This document shows positions 1 to 4,529 of a stretch of 6,616 bases of DNA, piece after piece (the stretch's first letter is position 1; every line of letters starts with the position of its first letter). The notes under the pieces are model-generated. The model saw only the letters and a list, made by a program, of their open reading frames with translations. It did no database searches and was not told the DNA's origin. The stretch comes from Candidatus Woykebacteria bacterium GWB1_45_5 (GTDB lineage: Bacteria > Patescibacteriota > Microgenomatia > Woykebacterales > RBG-16-39-9b): positions 35,796-42,411 of the forward strand of contig MHCO01000007.1 in assembly GCA_001816645.1 (NCBI GenBank), in the 5' to 3' direction. A program made the translations under genes and the position numbers.

Positions 1-1519
1 CTCTACCCGCGGCCGTTAATTCTTGGGAATAAGCCGCAAAAAGCACCAACGCCGCCAGTCCTGCACTAGAAATCGCGTAACCTTTGGTGACTGCCTTAGT
101 GGTGTTTCCAACCGCATCAAGCTCATCAGTAACCTTTCGAACCGACTCTGGCAAAGCGGCCATTTCGGCAATCCCACCGGCATTATCAGTTACCGGCCCA
201 AAAGCATCAATAGCGACGATTATTCCAGTCATACTAAGCATGCTCATAGCGGCAATGGCGATTCCGTAAAGGCCAGCCAGATTAAAAGCGATCAGGATCG
301 CAGCGGCAATTAAAATAATCGGTGCCAGGGTTGATTTCATCGAAACTGCTAATCCTTGGATAATATTGGTAGCGTGGCCGATTTGACTGGCGTTAGCGAT
401 ATTTTTAACTGAGCCAAACCTCTTTGATGTGTAAAACTCCGTTATAACCACCATTCCTAATGTGACAAACAACCCAATTAAACTCGTGAGGAAAACAGCT
501 CCTGCCTCAGGCCTACTAACAAGAACAACGTCAACCGAACCTCCTTGAGCAAAAACTGTTGAGACCAAAGGGTCATTTCCAAAAAAGGCATTCGTCAGCC
601 AGTAAAATCCACTAGCTGCAATAATTCCGGCAGCAATTAAGCCTAAATATAAGGCGCCCATTATATTTTTCCCGATTAACCGAACAAAGAAAGTTCCGAT
701 GATTGAAGCAACAATCGAACCCGCGCCCAGGGCCAGAGGGTAAAGGACTGCCTCTTCATTACCGGGAAAAAGCAAACTGCCTAAAAGCATCGCGGCAATT
801 GCCGTAACGGCGTAGGTCTCAAAAAGATCAGCCGCCATTCCGGCATCATCACCGACATTATCGCCAACATTATCAGCAATTACGGCTGGATTACGAGGAT
901 CATCTTCAGGAATCCCCACCTCAACCTTTCCAACTAAGTCCGCGCCGACGTCAGCCCCTTTGGTATAAATTCCTCCCCCAAGCCGGGCAAAAACGGAAAT
1001 TAAACTTCCTCCAAAACCCAAACCAATCAAAGCTTTCACTGCCTCAACCGACTCGTAATTAAGAAACCGGATTAGAACCCAGTAAAAACCGGTAACGCTA
1101 AGAAGAGCTAAGCCAACTACCATCAAGCCGGTGACCGACCCGCCTTTGAAAGCGATATCAAGCGCTTTTGCGAGGCCCTTCTTAGCCGCTTCGGCTGTTC
1201 GAACATTTGCTCGCACCGCCACGTTCATCCCAATATAACCAGCCAGGGCGGAGGCGATGGCCCCAATGGCGAAACCAATCGCCGTCACTCCATTCAATTT
1301 CCACCAAAGAACGAGGAAAATAATGACCCCGACAAGAGCAATCACCGAATACTGACGAGTAAGATAAGAAGCCGCACCCTCTTGAATCGCTTTGGCGATT
1401 TCTTGCATTTTTTTATCACCAGCCGGTTCTCTTAAAACAATCGCTGCGAGGATAACTCCATATACTAGTGCAACCGCTCCGGCTGCTAAAATCCAAAAAA
1501 CCACCTGCTCGGTTGACAT
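1..1519 (-). CDS. hppA: Membrane-bound K+-independent H+-translocating pyrophosphatase, C-terminus cut by window edge
   Basis: Hydrolyses pyrophosphate at the cytoplasmic membrane and uses the energy to pump protons outward. The minus-strand frame is open from the ATG at 1519 to the left edge, giving 506 codons; family members usually have about 650-800 residues, so the C-terminal helices are missing. Visible motifs are the pyrophosphate-binding [11 protein letters not shown] (residues 190-200), the second acidic motif [16 protein letters not shown] shortly after it, and [16 protein letters not shown] further on. Near the cut end lies [12 protein letters not shown], with Lys475 and Thr478. 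In this family Lys in GNTTKA marks the K+-independent subfamily, whose known members pump H+; K+-dependent enzymes have Ala there. The N-terminus ([21 protein letters not shown]) is a typical first transmembrane helix. No Shine-Dalgarno sequence precedes the ATG, and a possible promoter lies so close that the message could be almost leaderless. It is divergent from metK. Confidence 0.96.
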   Translation of the reverse strand, partial: MSTEQVVFWILAAGAVALVYGVILAAIVLREPAGDKKMQEIAKAIQEGAASYLTRQYSVIALVGVIIFLVLWWKLNGVTAIGFAIGAIASALAGYIGMNVAVRANVRTAEAAKKGLAKALDIAFKGGSVTGLMVVGLALLSVTGFYWVLIRFLNYESVEAVKALIGLGFGGSLISVFARLGGGIYTKGADVGADLVGKVEVGIPEDDPRNPAVIADNVGDNVGDDAGMAADLFETYAVTAIAAMLLGSLLFPGNEEAVLYPLALGAGSIVASIIGTFFVRLIGKNIMGALYLGLIAAGIIAASGFYWLTNAFFGNDPLVSTVFAQGGSVDVVLVSRPEAGAVFLTSLIGLFVTLGMVVITEFYTSKRFGSVKNIANASQIGHATNIIQGLAVSMKSTLAPIILIAAAILIAFNLAGLYGIAIAAMSMLSMTGIIVAIDAFGPVTDNAGGIAEMAALPESVRKVTDELDAVGNTTKAVTKGYAISSAGLAALVLFAAYSQELTAAGR

Positions 1520-1527
1520 ATTGGAAG

Positions 1528-1556
1528 AGTTTACAATAAAAAAATATAGTTGACAA
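1528..1556 (-). promoter_or_regulatory. Possible hppA promoter overlapping the metK -35
   Basis: Read on the minus strand, TTGTCA (1556-1551) is followed after 17 bases by TAAACT (1533-1528). These match the sigma-70 consensus boxes at 5/6 and 4/6 positions. The start point expected about 7 bases beyond the -10 falls near 1521, only two bases before the hppA ATG, so the transcript would be nearly leaderless. That agrees with the missing Shine-Dalgarno sequence. The -10 match is weak and the region is A/T-rich, so the assignment is tentative. Confidence 0.35.
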
Positions 1557-1579
1557 CCCTACGCTGCCTAGCTAATAAT
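1550..1579 (+). promoter_or_regulatory. metK promoter (sigma-70 type)
   Basis: A perfect -35 box TTGACA (1550-1555) is followed by an 18-base spacer and AATAAT (1574-1579), a 5/6 match to TATAAT. Transcription would start near 1586, just before the first strand of riboswitch helix P1 at 1588. This placement independently supports both the promoter and the aptamer boundary. The -35 sits inside the palindrome GTTGACAAC, so the same bases can act as a -35 for the divergent hppA gene. Confidence 0.6.
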
Positions 1580-1587
1580 ATAAGCAA

Positions 1588-1682
1588 GTATCAAGAGCGT
1601 CCTCCGAAGCTTTACGCGAAGGGGGACCGGCAACCCTTTTAGGAGCAGGGTGCCATCCTGAGGTTTTATCCGAAGGAGATAC
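1588..1682 (+). promoter_or_regulatory. SAM-I-superfamily riboswitch aptamer, compact I/IV-like variant
   Basis: The leader folds by eye into the four-helix SAM-I core. P1 pairs GUAUC (1588-1592) with GAUAC (1678-1682). J1/2 is AAGAG, as in SAM-I. P2 pairs GUCCUCC (1599-1605) with GGGGGAC (1621-1627). The conserved GGCAACC (1629-1635) leads into P3, ACCCU (1633-1637) with AGGGU (1647-1651), followed by the conserved GGUGC. P4 pairs UCCU (1656-1659) with AGGA (1674-1677), and an inner GG/CC pair is framed by GA/GA. The GGCAACC and GGUGC blocks are the family's SAM-binding core. P2 is a short arm with a 15-base top (1606-1620) and no evident kink-turn, unlike classic SAM-I; this recalls the SAM-IV and SAM-I/IV groups. 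It lies directly upstream of metK, a classic target. The family is secure from motif order and position; the subclass is not. Confidence 0.88.
1606..1621 (+). repeat. Copy 1 of a 16-bp element, forming the top of riboswitch P2
   Basis: GAAGCTTTACGCGAAG occurs here and, with two changes, at 3718-3733. In the aptamer it makes the top of P2: a GAA/GAA purine internal loop, a GC/GC mini-stem and a UUUAC loop. A short match like this could be chance or a small dispersed repeat; only a genome-wide count would tell. Confidence 0.4.
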
Positions 1683-1709
1683 GTCCCGAGGTTCATCAAG
1701 GGAAAACCT
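1661..1709 (+). promoter_or_regulatory. Likely translational expression platform covering the metK ribosome-binding site
   Basis: The Shine-Dalgarno sequence AAGGGA (1698-1703) lies six bases before the metK ATG. AGGUUUU in the P4 loop (1661-1667) is perfectly complementary to AAAACCU (1703-1709), which abuts the AUG. After a bulged A1668, UCC (1669-1671) can extend the pairing onto GGG (1700-1702), covering the Shine-Dalgarno sequence. Two competing local hairpins also exist: AGGUU (1689-1693) with AACCU (1705-1709), and UCCC (1684-1687) with GGGA (1700-1703). No U tract follows, so an intrinsic terminator is unlikely. Which pairing forms with or without SAM cannot be decided from sequence alone. 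Confidence 0.5.
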
Positions 1710-2828
1710 ATGAATTATAAAGTTTTTACCTCTGAGTCTGTTGCTAGCGGCCACCCCGACAAAATCTGCGACCAAATCTCTGACACTATAGTTGATTCTG
1801 CCATTTCCAAAGACCTGAACGCCAAAGTAGCAGTAGAAACTTTAGTCACCAAAAATCAAGTTGTCTTGGCCGGCGAGGTTACTATCCATCATGCGCGGTT
1901 AAATTATAACAGACTCGCTCAGGGTGTCATTAAAGATCTAGGCTATACAAAACAGGAGTTTGCTTTTGGGTCGTTTTCACCAATCGAGGTTCATATTCAT
2001 CAACAATCGCCAGAAATCGCTCTCGGTGTTGATACAGGCGGCGCTGGCGACCAGGGAATGATGTTTGGCTACGCTGTGGACGAGACTCCCGAACTCATGC
2101 CTCTCCCCATCACCCTCGCTCACAAGTTGGTAGAAAGATTAGACCAAGCTAGAGAAGAAAAAGACATTCCTTATTTAAAACCCGATGGTAAAAGCGAGGT
2201 TACTTTAAAATACGACAACGGCAAGCCAGGTTCCTTAGAAAGGGTGGTTTTGGCTGCTTGTCACGAGGAAAAAATTAAGAACTCACAGTTGAAAGAAGAT
2301 CTCTTTAAGTTTGTAGTTACACCCGTCTTAGAGCAATTTGATCTAAAAATTTTGAGAAAAGATCTGATCGTCAATGGTGCTGGTCTCTGGACAACCCCTG
2401 GTCCAGCTTCTGACACTGGGGTTACTGGCCGCAAGATCATGGTCGATTCCTATGGAGCTTACGGACGAGCTGGCGGTGGCTGTTTTTCGGGAAAGGACCC
2501 AACCAAAGTCGATCGGTCTGGTGCCTATGCTGCTCGTTATATTGCAAAAAACATTGTCGCCACTGGCTTGGCCTCAAAGGTTGAGGTTCAAATCGCTTAC
2601 GTTATTGGCCAAAGGAATCCAATTGCTAAAGATGTGGAAACTTTTGCCACCGAGAAAAAATCTCATAAAGTAATCCGCGACTTTGCTTGGTCACTACTTG
2701 ATCTTTCTGTGCCTGGTATTATTAACGGGTTAAATTTAAAGCAGCCAATTTACCGAGAAACCGCCCGCTACGGTCATTTTGGCCGAAACGATTTCCCCTG
2801 GGAACAAGTAGTTGACAAGCCCCGTTAA
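1710..2828 (+). CDS. metK: S-adenosylmethionine synthetase (methionine adenosyltransferase)
   Basis: Makes SAM from methionine and ATP in the cytoplasm, releasing phosphate and pyrophosphate. The 372-residue length is near the usual 380-400 and the ends match the family: the N-terminus has SESVASGHPDKICDQISD, the C-terminus YGHFGRNDFPWE. ATP- and metal-site residues are visible: His15, Asp17 and Lys18 in HPDK, Glu43 and Glu56, the signature GAGDQG (111-116), Lys161 in KPDGKSEVT, Asp235, Arg241-Lys242 in TGRK, and GGGCFSGKDPTKVDRS (255-270) with Lys262, Lys266 and Asp268. The ATG at 1710 is chosen because AAGGGA precedes it and the family N-terminus starts there. One segment is unusual: residues 222-236 read NGAGLWTTPGPASDT where bacterial enzymes typically have NPTGRFVIGGPxGDx. 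The alignment is gap-free, so this is substitution, not frameshift. Expression is probably controlled by the SAM aptamer in its leader. Confidence 0.97.
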   Translation: MNYKVFTSESVASGHPDKICDQISDTIVDSAISKDLNAKVAVETLVTKNQVVLAGEVTIHHARLNYNRLAQGVIKDLGYTKQEFAFGSFSPIEVHIHQQSPEIALGVDTGGAGDQGMMFGYAVDETPELMPLPITLAHKLVERLDQAREEKDIPYLKPDGKSEVTLKYDNGKPGSLERVVLAACHEEKIKNSQLKEDLFKFVVTPVLEQFDLKILRKDLIVNGAGLWTTPGPASDTGVTGRKIMVDSYGAYGRAGGGCFSGKDPTKVDRSGAYAARYIAKNIVATGLASKVEVQIAYVIGQRNPIAKDVETFATEKKSHKVIRDFAWSLLDLSVPGIINGLNLKQPIYRETARYGHFGRNDFPWEQVVDKPR

Positions 2829-2840
2829 CGATAGTAAACT
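2812..2840 (+). promoter_or_regulatory. Possible promoter at the metK 3' end for the first TM-helix gene
   Basis: TTGACA (2812-2817), inside the last metK codons, is followed by 17 bases and TAAACT (2835-2840), a 4/6 match to the -10 consensus. The pair has the same form as the candidate hppA promoter. If used, the transcript would begin near 2847 and have a leader of about 100 bases. TTGACA also occurs several times inside pps, so a single match is weak evidence. Confidence 0.3.
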
Positions 2841-2851
2841 GATAGTAAACT
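2830..2851 (+). repeat. Perfect tandem 11-bp repeat after metK
   Basis: GATAGTAAACT occurs twice back to back, at 2830-2840 and 2841-2851, directly after the metK stop codon. Each copy contains GTAAACT, a motif also found upstream of hppA and of the second TM-helix gene. The repeat may be a doubled protein-binding site or a simple slippage duplication. Confidence 0.75.
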
Positions 2852-2872
2852 TCTGCCGCTGCCCCTTGATAA

Positions 2873-2910
2873 ATGTATAGACTGTCACCTCTGGAAAAAT
2901 CTATATACAT
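2873..2910 (+). other. Imperfect hairpin in the leader of the first TM-helix gene
   Basis: ATGTATAGA (2873-2881) pairs with TCTATATACAT (2900-2910) over nine base pairs with a two-base UA bulge and an 18-base loop. It lies between the tandem repeat and the ribosome-binding site. No run of T follows, so it is not a normal intrinsic terminator. It does not match a riboswitch class known to me; it could be a leader structure, an operator, or chance in A/T-rich DNA. Confidence 0.4.
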
Positions 2911-2930
2911 CGTAAACAAGTTTTATCTCG

Positions 2931-2942
2931 AAAGGGGGTGAT
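2931..2942 (+). promoter_or_regulatory. Extended Shine-Dalgarno setting a GTG start
   Basis: AAAGGGGGTGAT differs at one position from AAAGGAGGTGAT, the full complement of the usual bacterial 16S rRNA 3' tail. It ends five bases before the GTG at 2948 and is the strongest ribosome-binding site in the window, which settles the GTG start. Confidence 0.8.
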
Positions 2943-2947
2943 AAGAA

Positions 2948-3616
2948 GTGACACTACAGGACTATATCAATCTTTCCCAAACCTCCCTCAATACGTTTTT
3001 CACCAATCTTGGGCCGATTTTGGCAAATATTGTTGCCGCTATTGTAACGATCACTATCGGTGTTCTGGTCGGCTGGATACTTAAACGGGTAGTAGAAGAA
3101 ATCTCCAGGGCAACAAATTTTGAGCGAGCGCTTTCCGGCTGGCCGCTCTACACCAAGGTTGTGAAATCTCAAGAAGAAATGGATGTTACCACCGTTGTTG
3201 GGGAGCTTTTGCGTTGGATTGCCATTATTGTCTTTCTTATCCCAGCAATCTCTAGCCTACAGATCGAAGGATCAGAGGCGGTCTTTTCCCAACTCTTTAC
3301 CTACCTTTCTAGCGTTATTATCGCCTCTTTGTATTTGCTGTTTGGGTTCGCACTCGGCTGGTTTATTAAACGGGCTATTCTAGCTGTTGGGGTTATTGTC
3401 GGCAACAACCCTGCTCATGTAGTTGCCAACATCGCTTACTTTGCGGTTGTTGTATTTGCCGCCATCCAAGCTATTCTTCGTCTAGGAGTTACCGCAGACC
3501 TAATTAGGCTGTTTGTCATCGCTCTATTTCTAGCTTCTGCCTTAGCCTTTGGTCTAGCAGGGCGAGATACAGCAGCTGATTGGCTAAAGAAGATAGTGGA
3601 GAAAGCCAAGGGCTAA
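2948..3616 (+). CDS. Small MscS-like TM-helix membrane protein, paralogue 1
   Basis: A 222-residue integral membrane protein with about five hydrophobic helices (roughly residues 22-46, 88-104, 117-140, 157-178 and 185-204). Its last helix ends in ALAFGLAGRDTAADWLKK, the hallmark of the conserved TM-helix family related to the pore helix of MscS mechanosensitive channels (compare LAFGLGGREAA in relatives). It ends right after this segment, so the soluble beta domain and C-terminal cage of true MscS channels are absent. It shares NFERAL, GELLRW, FLIPA, ADLIR and LAFGL-GR-TA with the gene at 3791-4468, so the two are paralogues. The GTG start is set by a near-perfect Shine-Dalgarno sequence. 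A role as a small channel or channel-like envelope protein is inferred; substrate and gating are unknown. Confidence 0.85.
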   Translation: MTLQDYINLSQTSLNTFFTNLGPILANIVAAIVTITIGVLVGWILKRVVEEISRATNFERALSGWPLYTKVVKSQEEMDVTTVVGELLRWIAIIVFLIPAISSLQIEGSEAVFSQLFTYLSSVIIASLYLLFGFALGWFIKRAILAVGVIVGNNPAHVVANIAYFAVVVFAAIQAILRLGVTADLIRLFVIALFLASALAFGLAGRDTAADWLKKIVEKAKG

Positions 3617-3628
3617 AGTCAACCTTGG
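3606..3628 (+). repeat. Inverted repeat over the stop codon of paralogue 1
   Basis: CCAAGG (3606-3611) and CCTTGG (3623-3628) form a perfect six-base-pair stem with an 11-base loop that contains the TAA stop (3614-3616). No T run follows, so it is at best a weak terminator or an mRNA 3'-end structure. Confidence 0.35.
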
Positions 3629-3653
3629 GACAGCTTTAATCCGCATAATCCAC

Positions 3654-3673
3654 CGACCTCTTTCGGGGGGTTG
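3654..3673 (+). terminator. Weak terminator-like hairpin after paralogue 1
   Basis: CGACCTC (3654-3660) pairs with GGGGTTG (3667-3673) through seven base pairs, two of them G-U, around a TTTCGG loop. The tail TGTATC is not T-rich, so classic Rho-independent termination is doubtful. The position, 38 bases after the stop codon and before the next promoter, is where a terminator would be expected. Confidence 0.3.
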
Positions 3674-3717
3674 TGTATCAACGCTACTTCACATTTAGCT
3701 CCGCGCTGCCACGCTGC

Positions 3718-3733
3718 GAAGCTTTATGCGAGG
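3718..3733 (+). repeat. Copy 2 of the 16-bp element shared with riboswitch P2
   Basis: GAAGCTTTATGCGAGG matches 14 of 16 bases of 1606-1621. Here it lies just upstream of the paralogue 2 promoter, with no SAM aptamer core (GGCAACC or GGTGC) around it. It is therefore not a second riboswitch. It may be a dispersed small repeat or chance. Confidence 0.4.
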
Positions 3734-3739
3734 AACGAG

Positions 3740-3769
3740 TTGACACTTTTGTAAACTTTCCGCTATACT
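3740..3769 (+). promoter_or_regulatory. Promoter of TM-helix paralogue 2
   Basis: A perfect -35 TTGACA (3740-3745), an 18-base spacer and TATACT (3764-3769, 5/6) make one of the best promoters in the window. The start point would be near 3776, giving a leader of about 15 bases that still contains the ribosome-binding site AAGGGAG (3780-3786). The spacer carries GTAAACT (3751-3757). Confidence 0.65.
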
Positions 3770-3790
3770 GCCCCTTAGTAAGGGAGTAAA

Positions 3791-4468
3791 ATGATTAAAG
3801 ATACTGGCAATAGCGTACTATCAGCCCTTAACGAGTCTCTAACCGCAACTGCAAATCTCCTGCCAAGCTTGCTAGCGGCAATTGTCATCTTTATCTTCGG
3901 CGTTATGGTTGCTCTATTCTTGAGGCGTCTCTTACTTAAGGTTTTAGAGACGGTAAATTTCGAAAAAGCCTTAGCGCCAACTGGGATTCCTGACGCTTTG
4001 AAAAAAACGGAAACATCTCTGACCGTCTCCGGGCTTTTAGGTGAACTTTTACGTTGGTTTGTTATTTTGATATTTTTGATTCCAGCCGTCGACCAATTGG
4101 GGCTGGGCGCCGCCAACAAAGTCTTATCCTCCCTTCTTCTTTACATCCCCAATGTGGTTGTGGCAGTAATTATTGTAGCAATTGGAGCAATTTTTGCCAA
4201 AATTGCCCGCGATTTTGTCGCCGCAACCGCTGCCAGTTTAGGAGCACAATTGGGCCAAGCGGTTGGCGAAGTCGCCCGCTACGCAATCATCATCTTTACC
4301 GTCTTAGCTGCCTTAAACCAGCTTGGTGTGGCAAGCGACCTTATCCGAATACTTTTCACCGGTTTTGTCGCTATGATCGCCTTGGCTGGTGGTCTTGCCT
4401 TTGGTTTAGGTGGGCGGGAAACTGCCGAAAAACTTCTCCGGAAGTTTTTTGAAAAAATAACTAGTTAG
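3791..4468 (+). CDS. Small MscS-like TM-helix membrane protein, paralogue 2
   Basis: A 225-residue membrane protein built like the gene at 2948-3616, with about five hydrophobic helices (roughly residues 22-44, 86-104, 112-138, 158-178 and 184-206) and a short basic tail. The final helix ends GGLAFGLGGRETAEKLLRKFF, an especially clear match to the TM-helix/MscS-like pore motif. No soluble beta domain follows. Shared blocks with paralogue 1 are NFEKAL (56-61), GELLRW, FLIPA, SDLIR and LAFGLGGRETA. The ATG at 3791 follows AAGGGAG by four bases. It has its own promoter, so the pair need not be co-transcribed. The two proteins could form a hetero-oligomer or respond to different conditions; this is inference. 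A membrane-tension or envelope role is suggested by family only. Confidence 0.87.
   Translation: MIKDTGNSVLSALNESLTATANLLPSLLAAIVIFIFGVMVALFLRRLLLKVLETVNFEKALAPTGIPDALKKTETSLTVSGLLGELLRWFVILIFLIPAVDQLGLGAANKVLSSLLLYIPNVVVAVIIVAIGAIFAKIARDFVAATAASLGAQLGQAVGEVARYAIIIFTVLAALNQLGVASDLIRILFTGFVAMIALAGGLAFGLGGRETAEKLLRKFFEKITS
4428..4450 (+). repeat. Perfect inverted repeat with T run near the 3' end of paralogue 2
   Basis: AAAAACTTC (4428-4436) and GAAGTTTTT (4441-4449) form a nine-base-pair stem around TCCG and end in six T residues. It resembles an intrinsic terminator but lies inside the coding sequence, before the TAG at 4466-4468. Termination there would leave a message without a stop codon. 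It may simply reflect the codons for KLLRKFF. Confidence 0.3.
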
Positions 4469-4487
4469 AAAACAGCCAAACTTCTCG

Positions 4488-4516
4488 TTGATATCCTAAA
4501 TTCCTAGTGCTAAAAT
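4488..4516 (+). promoter_or_regulatory. pps promoter (sigma-70 type)
   Basis: TTGATA (4488-4493) and TAAAAT (4511-4516) each match consensus at 5/6 positions, with an ideal 17-base spacer. The predicted start point near 4523 is only about seven bases before the ATG at 4530. The candidate Shine-Dalgarno AGAAGG (4518-4523) would then lie largely upstream of the transcript start. Either the message is nearly leaderless or the ribosome-binding site serves read-through transcripts from upstream. Confidence 0.55.
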
Positions 4517-4529
4517 CAGAAGGTAAAAT

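Noticed and set aside
23..313. Plus-strand open frames at 23-313 and 84-269
   Set aside because: They lie antisense to conserved hppA codons, and their products are low-complexity and unlike any family.
1572..1775. Minus-strand open frame of 67 codons across the riboswitch and metK start
   Set aside because: It is the reverse complement of the aptamer and metK N-terminus; the structured RNA explains this sequence.
3700..3740. Second SAM riboswitch near copy 2 of the 16-bp element
   Set aside because: There is no GGCAACC, GGTGC or P1 pairing around it; only the P2-top-like string is shared.
3673..3789. GTG-initiated 38-codon open frame between the TM-helix genes
   Set aside because: It runs straight through the paralogue 2 promoter, has no ribosome-binding site, and its translation is not recognisable.
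4428..4450. Hairpin plus T run as an intrinsic terminator
   Set aside because: It would end the transcript before the TAG stop at 4466-4468, and the stem is A/T-rich. Coding constraint is a simpler explanation.
4054..4452. 132-codon plus-strand frame inside paralogue 2
   Set aside because: It is out of frame with a clear membrane protein gene, and its translation is rich in Arg, Cys and Ser without family motifs.
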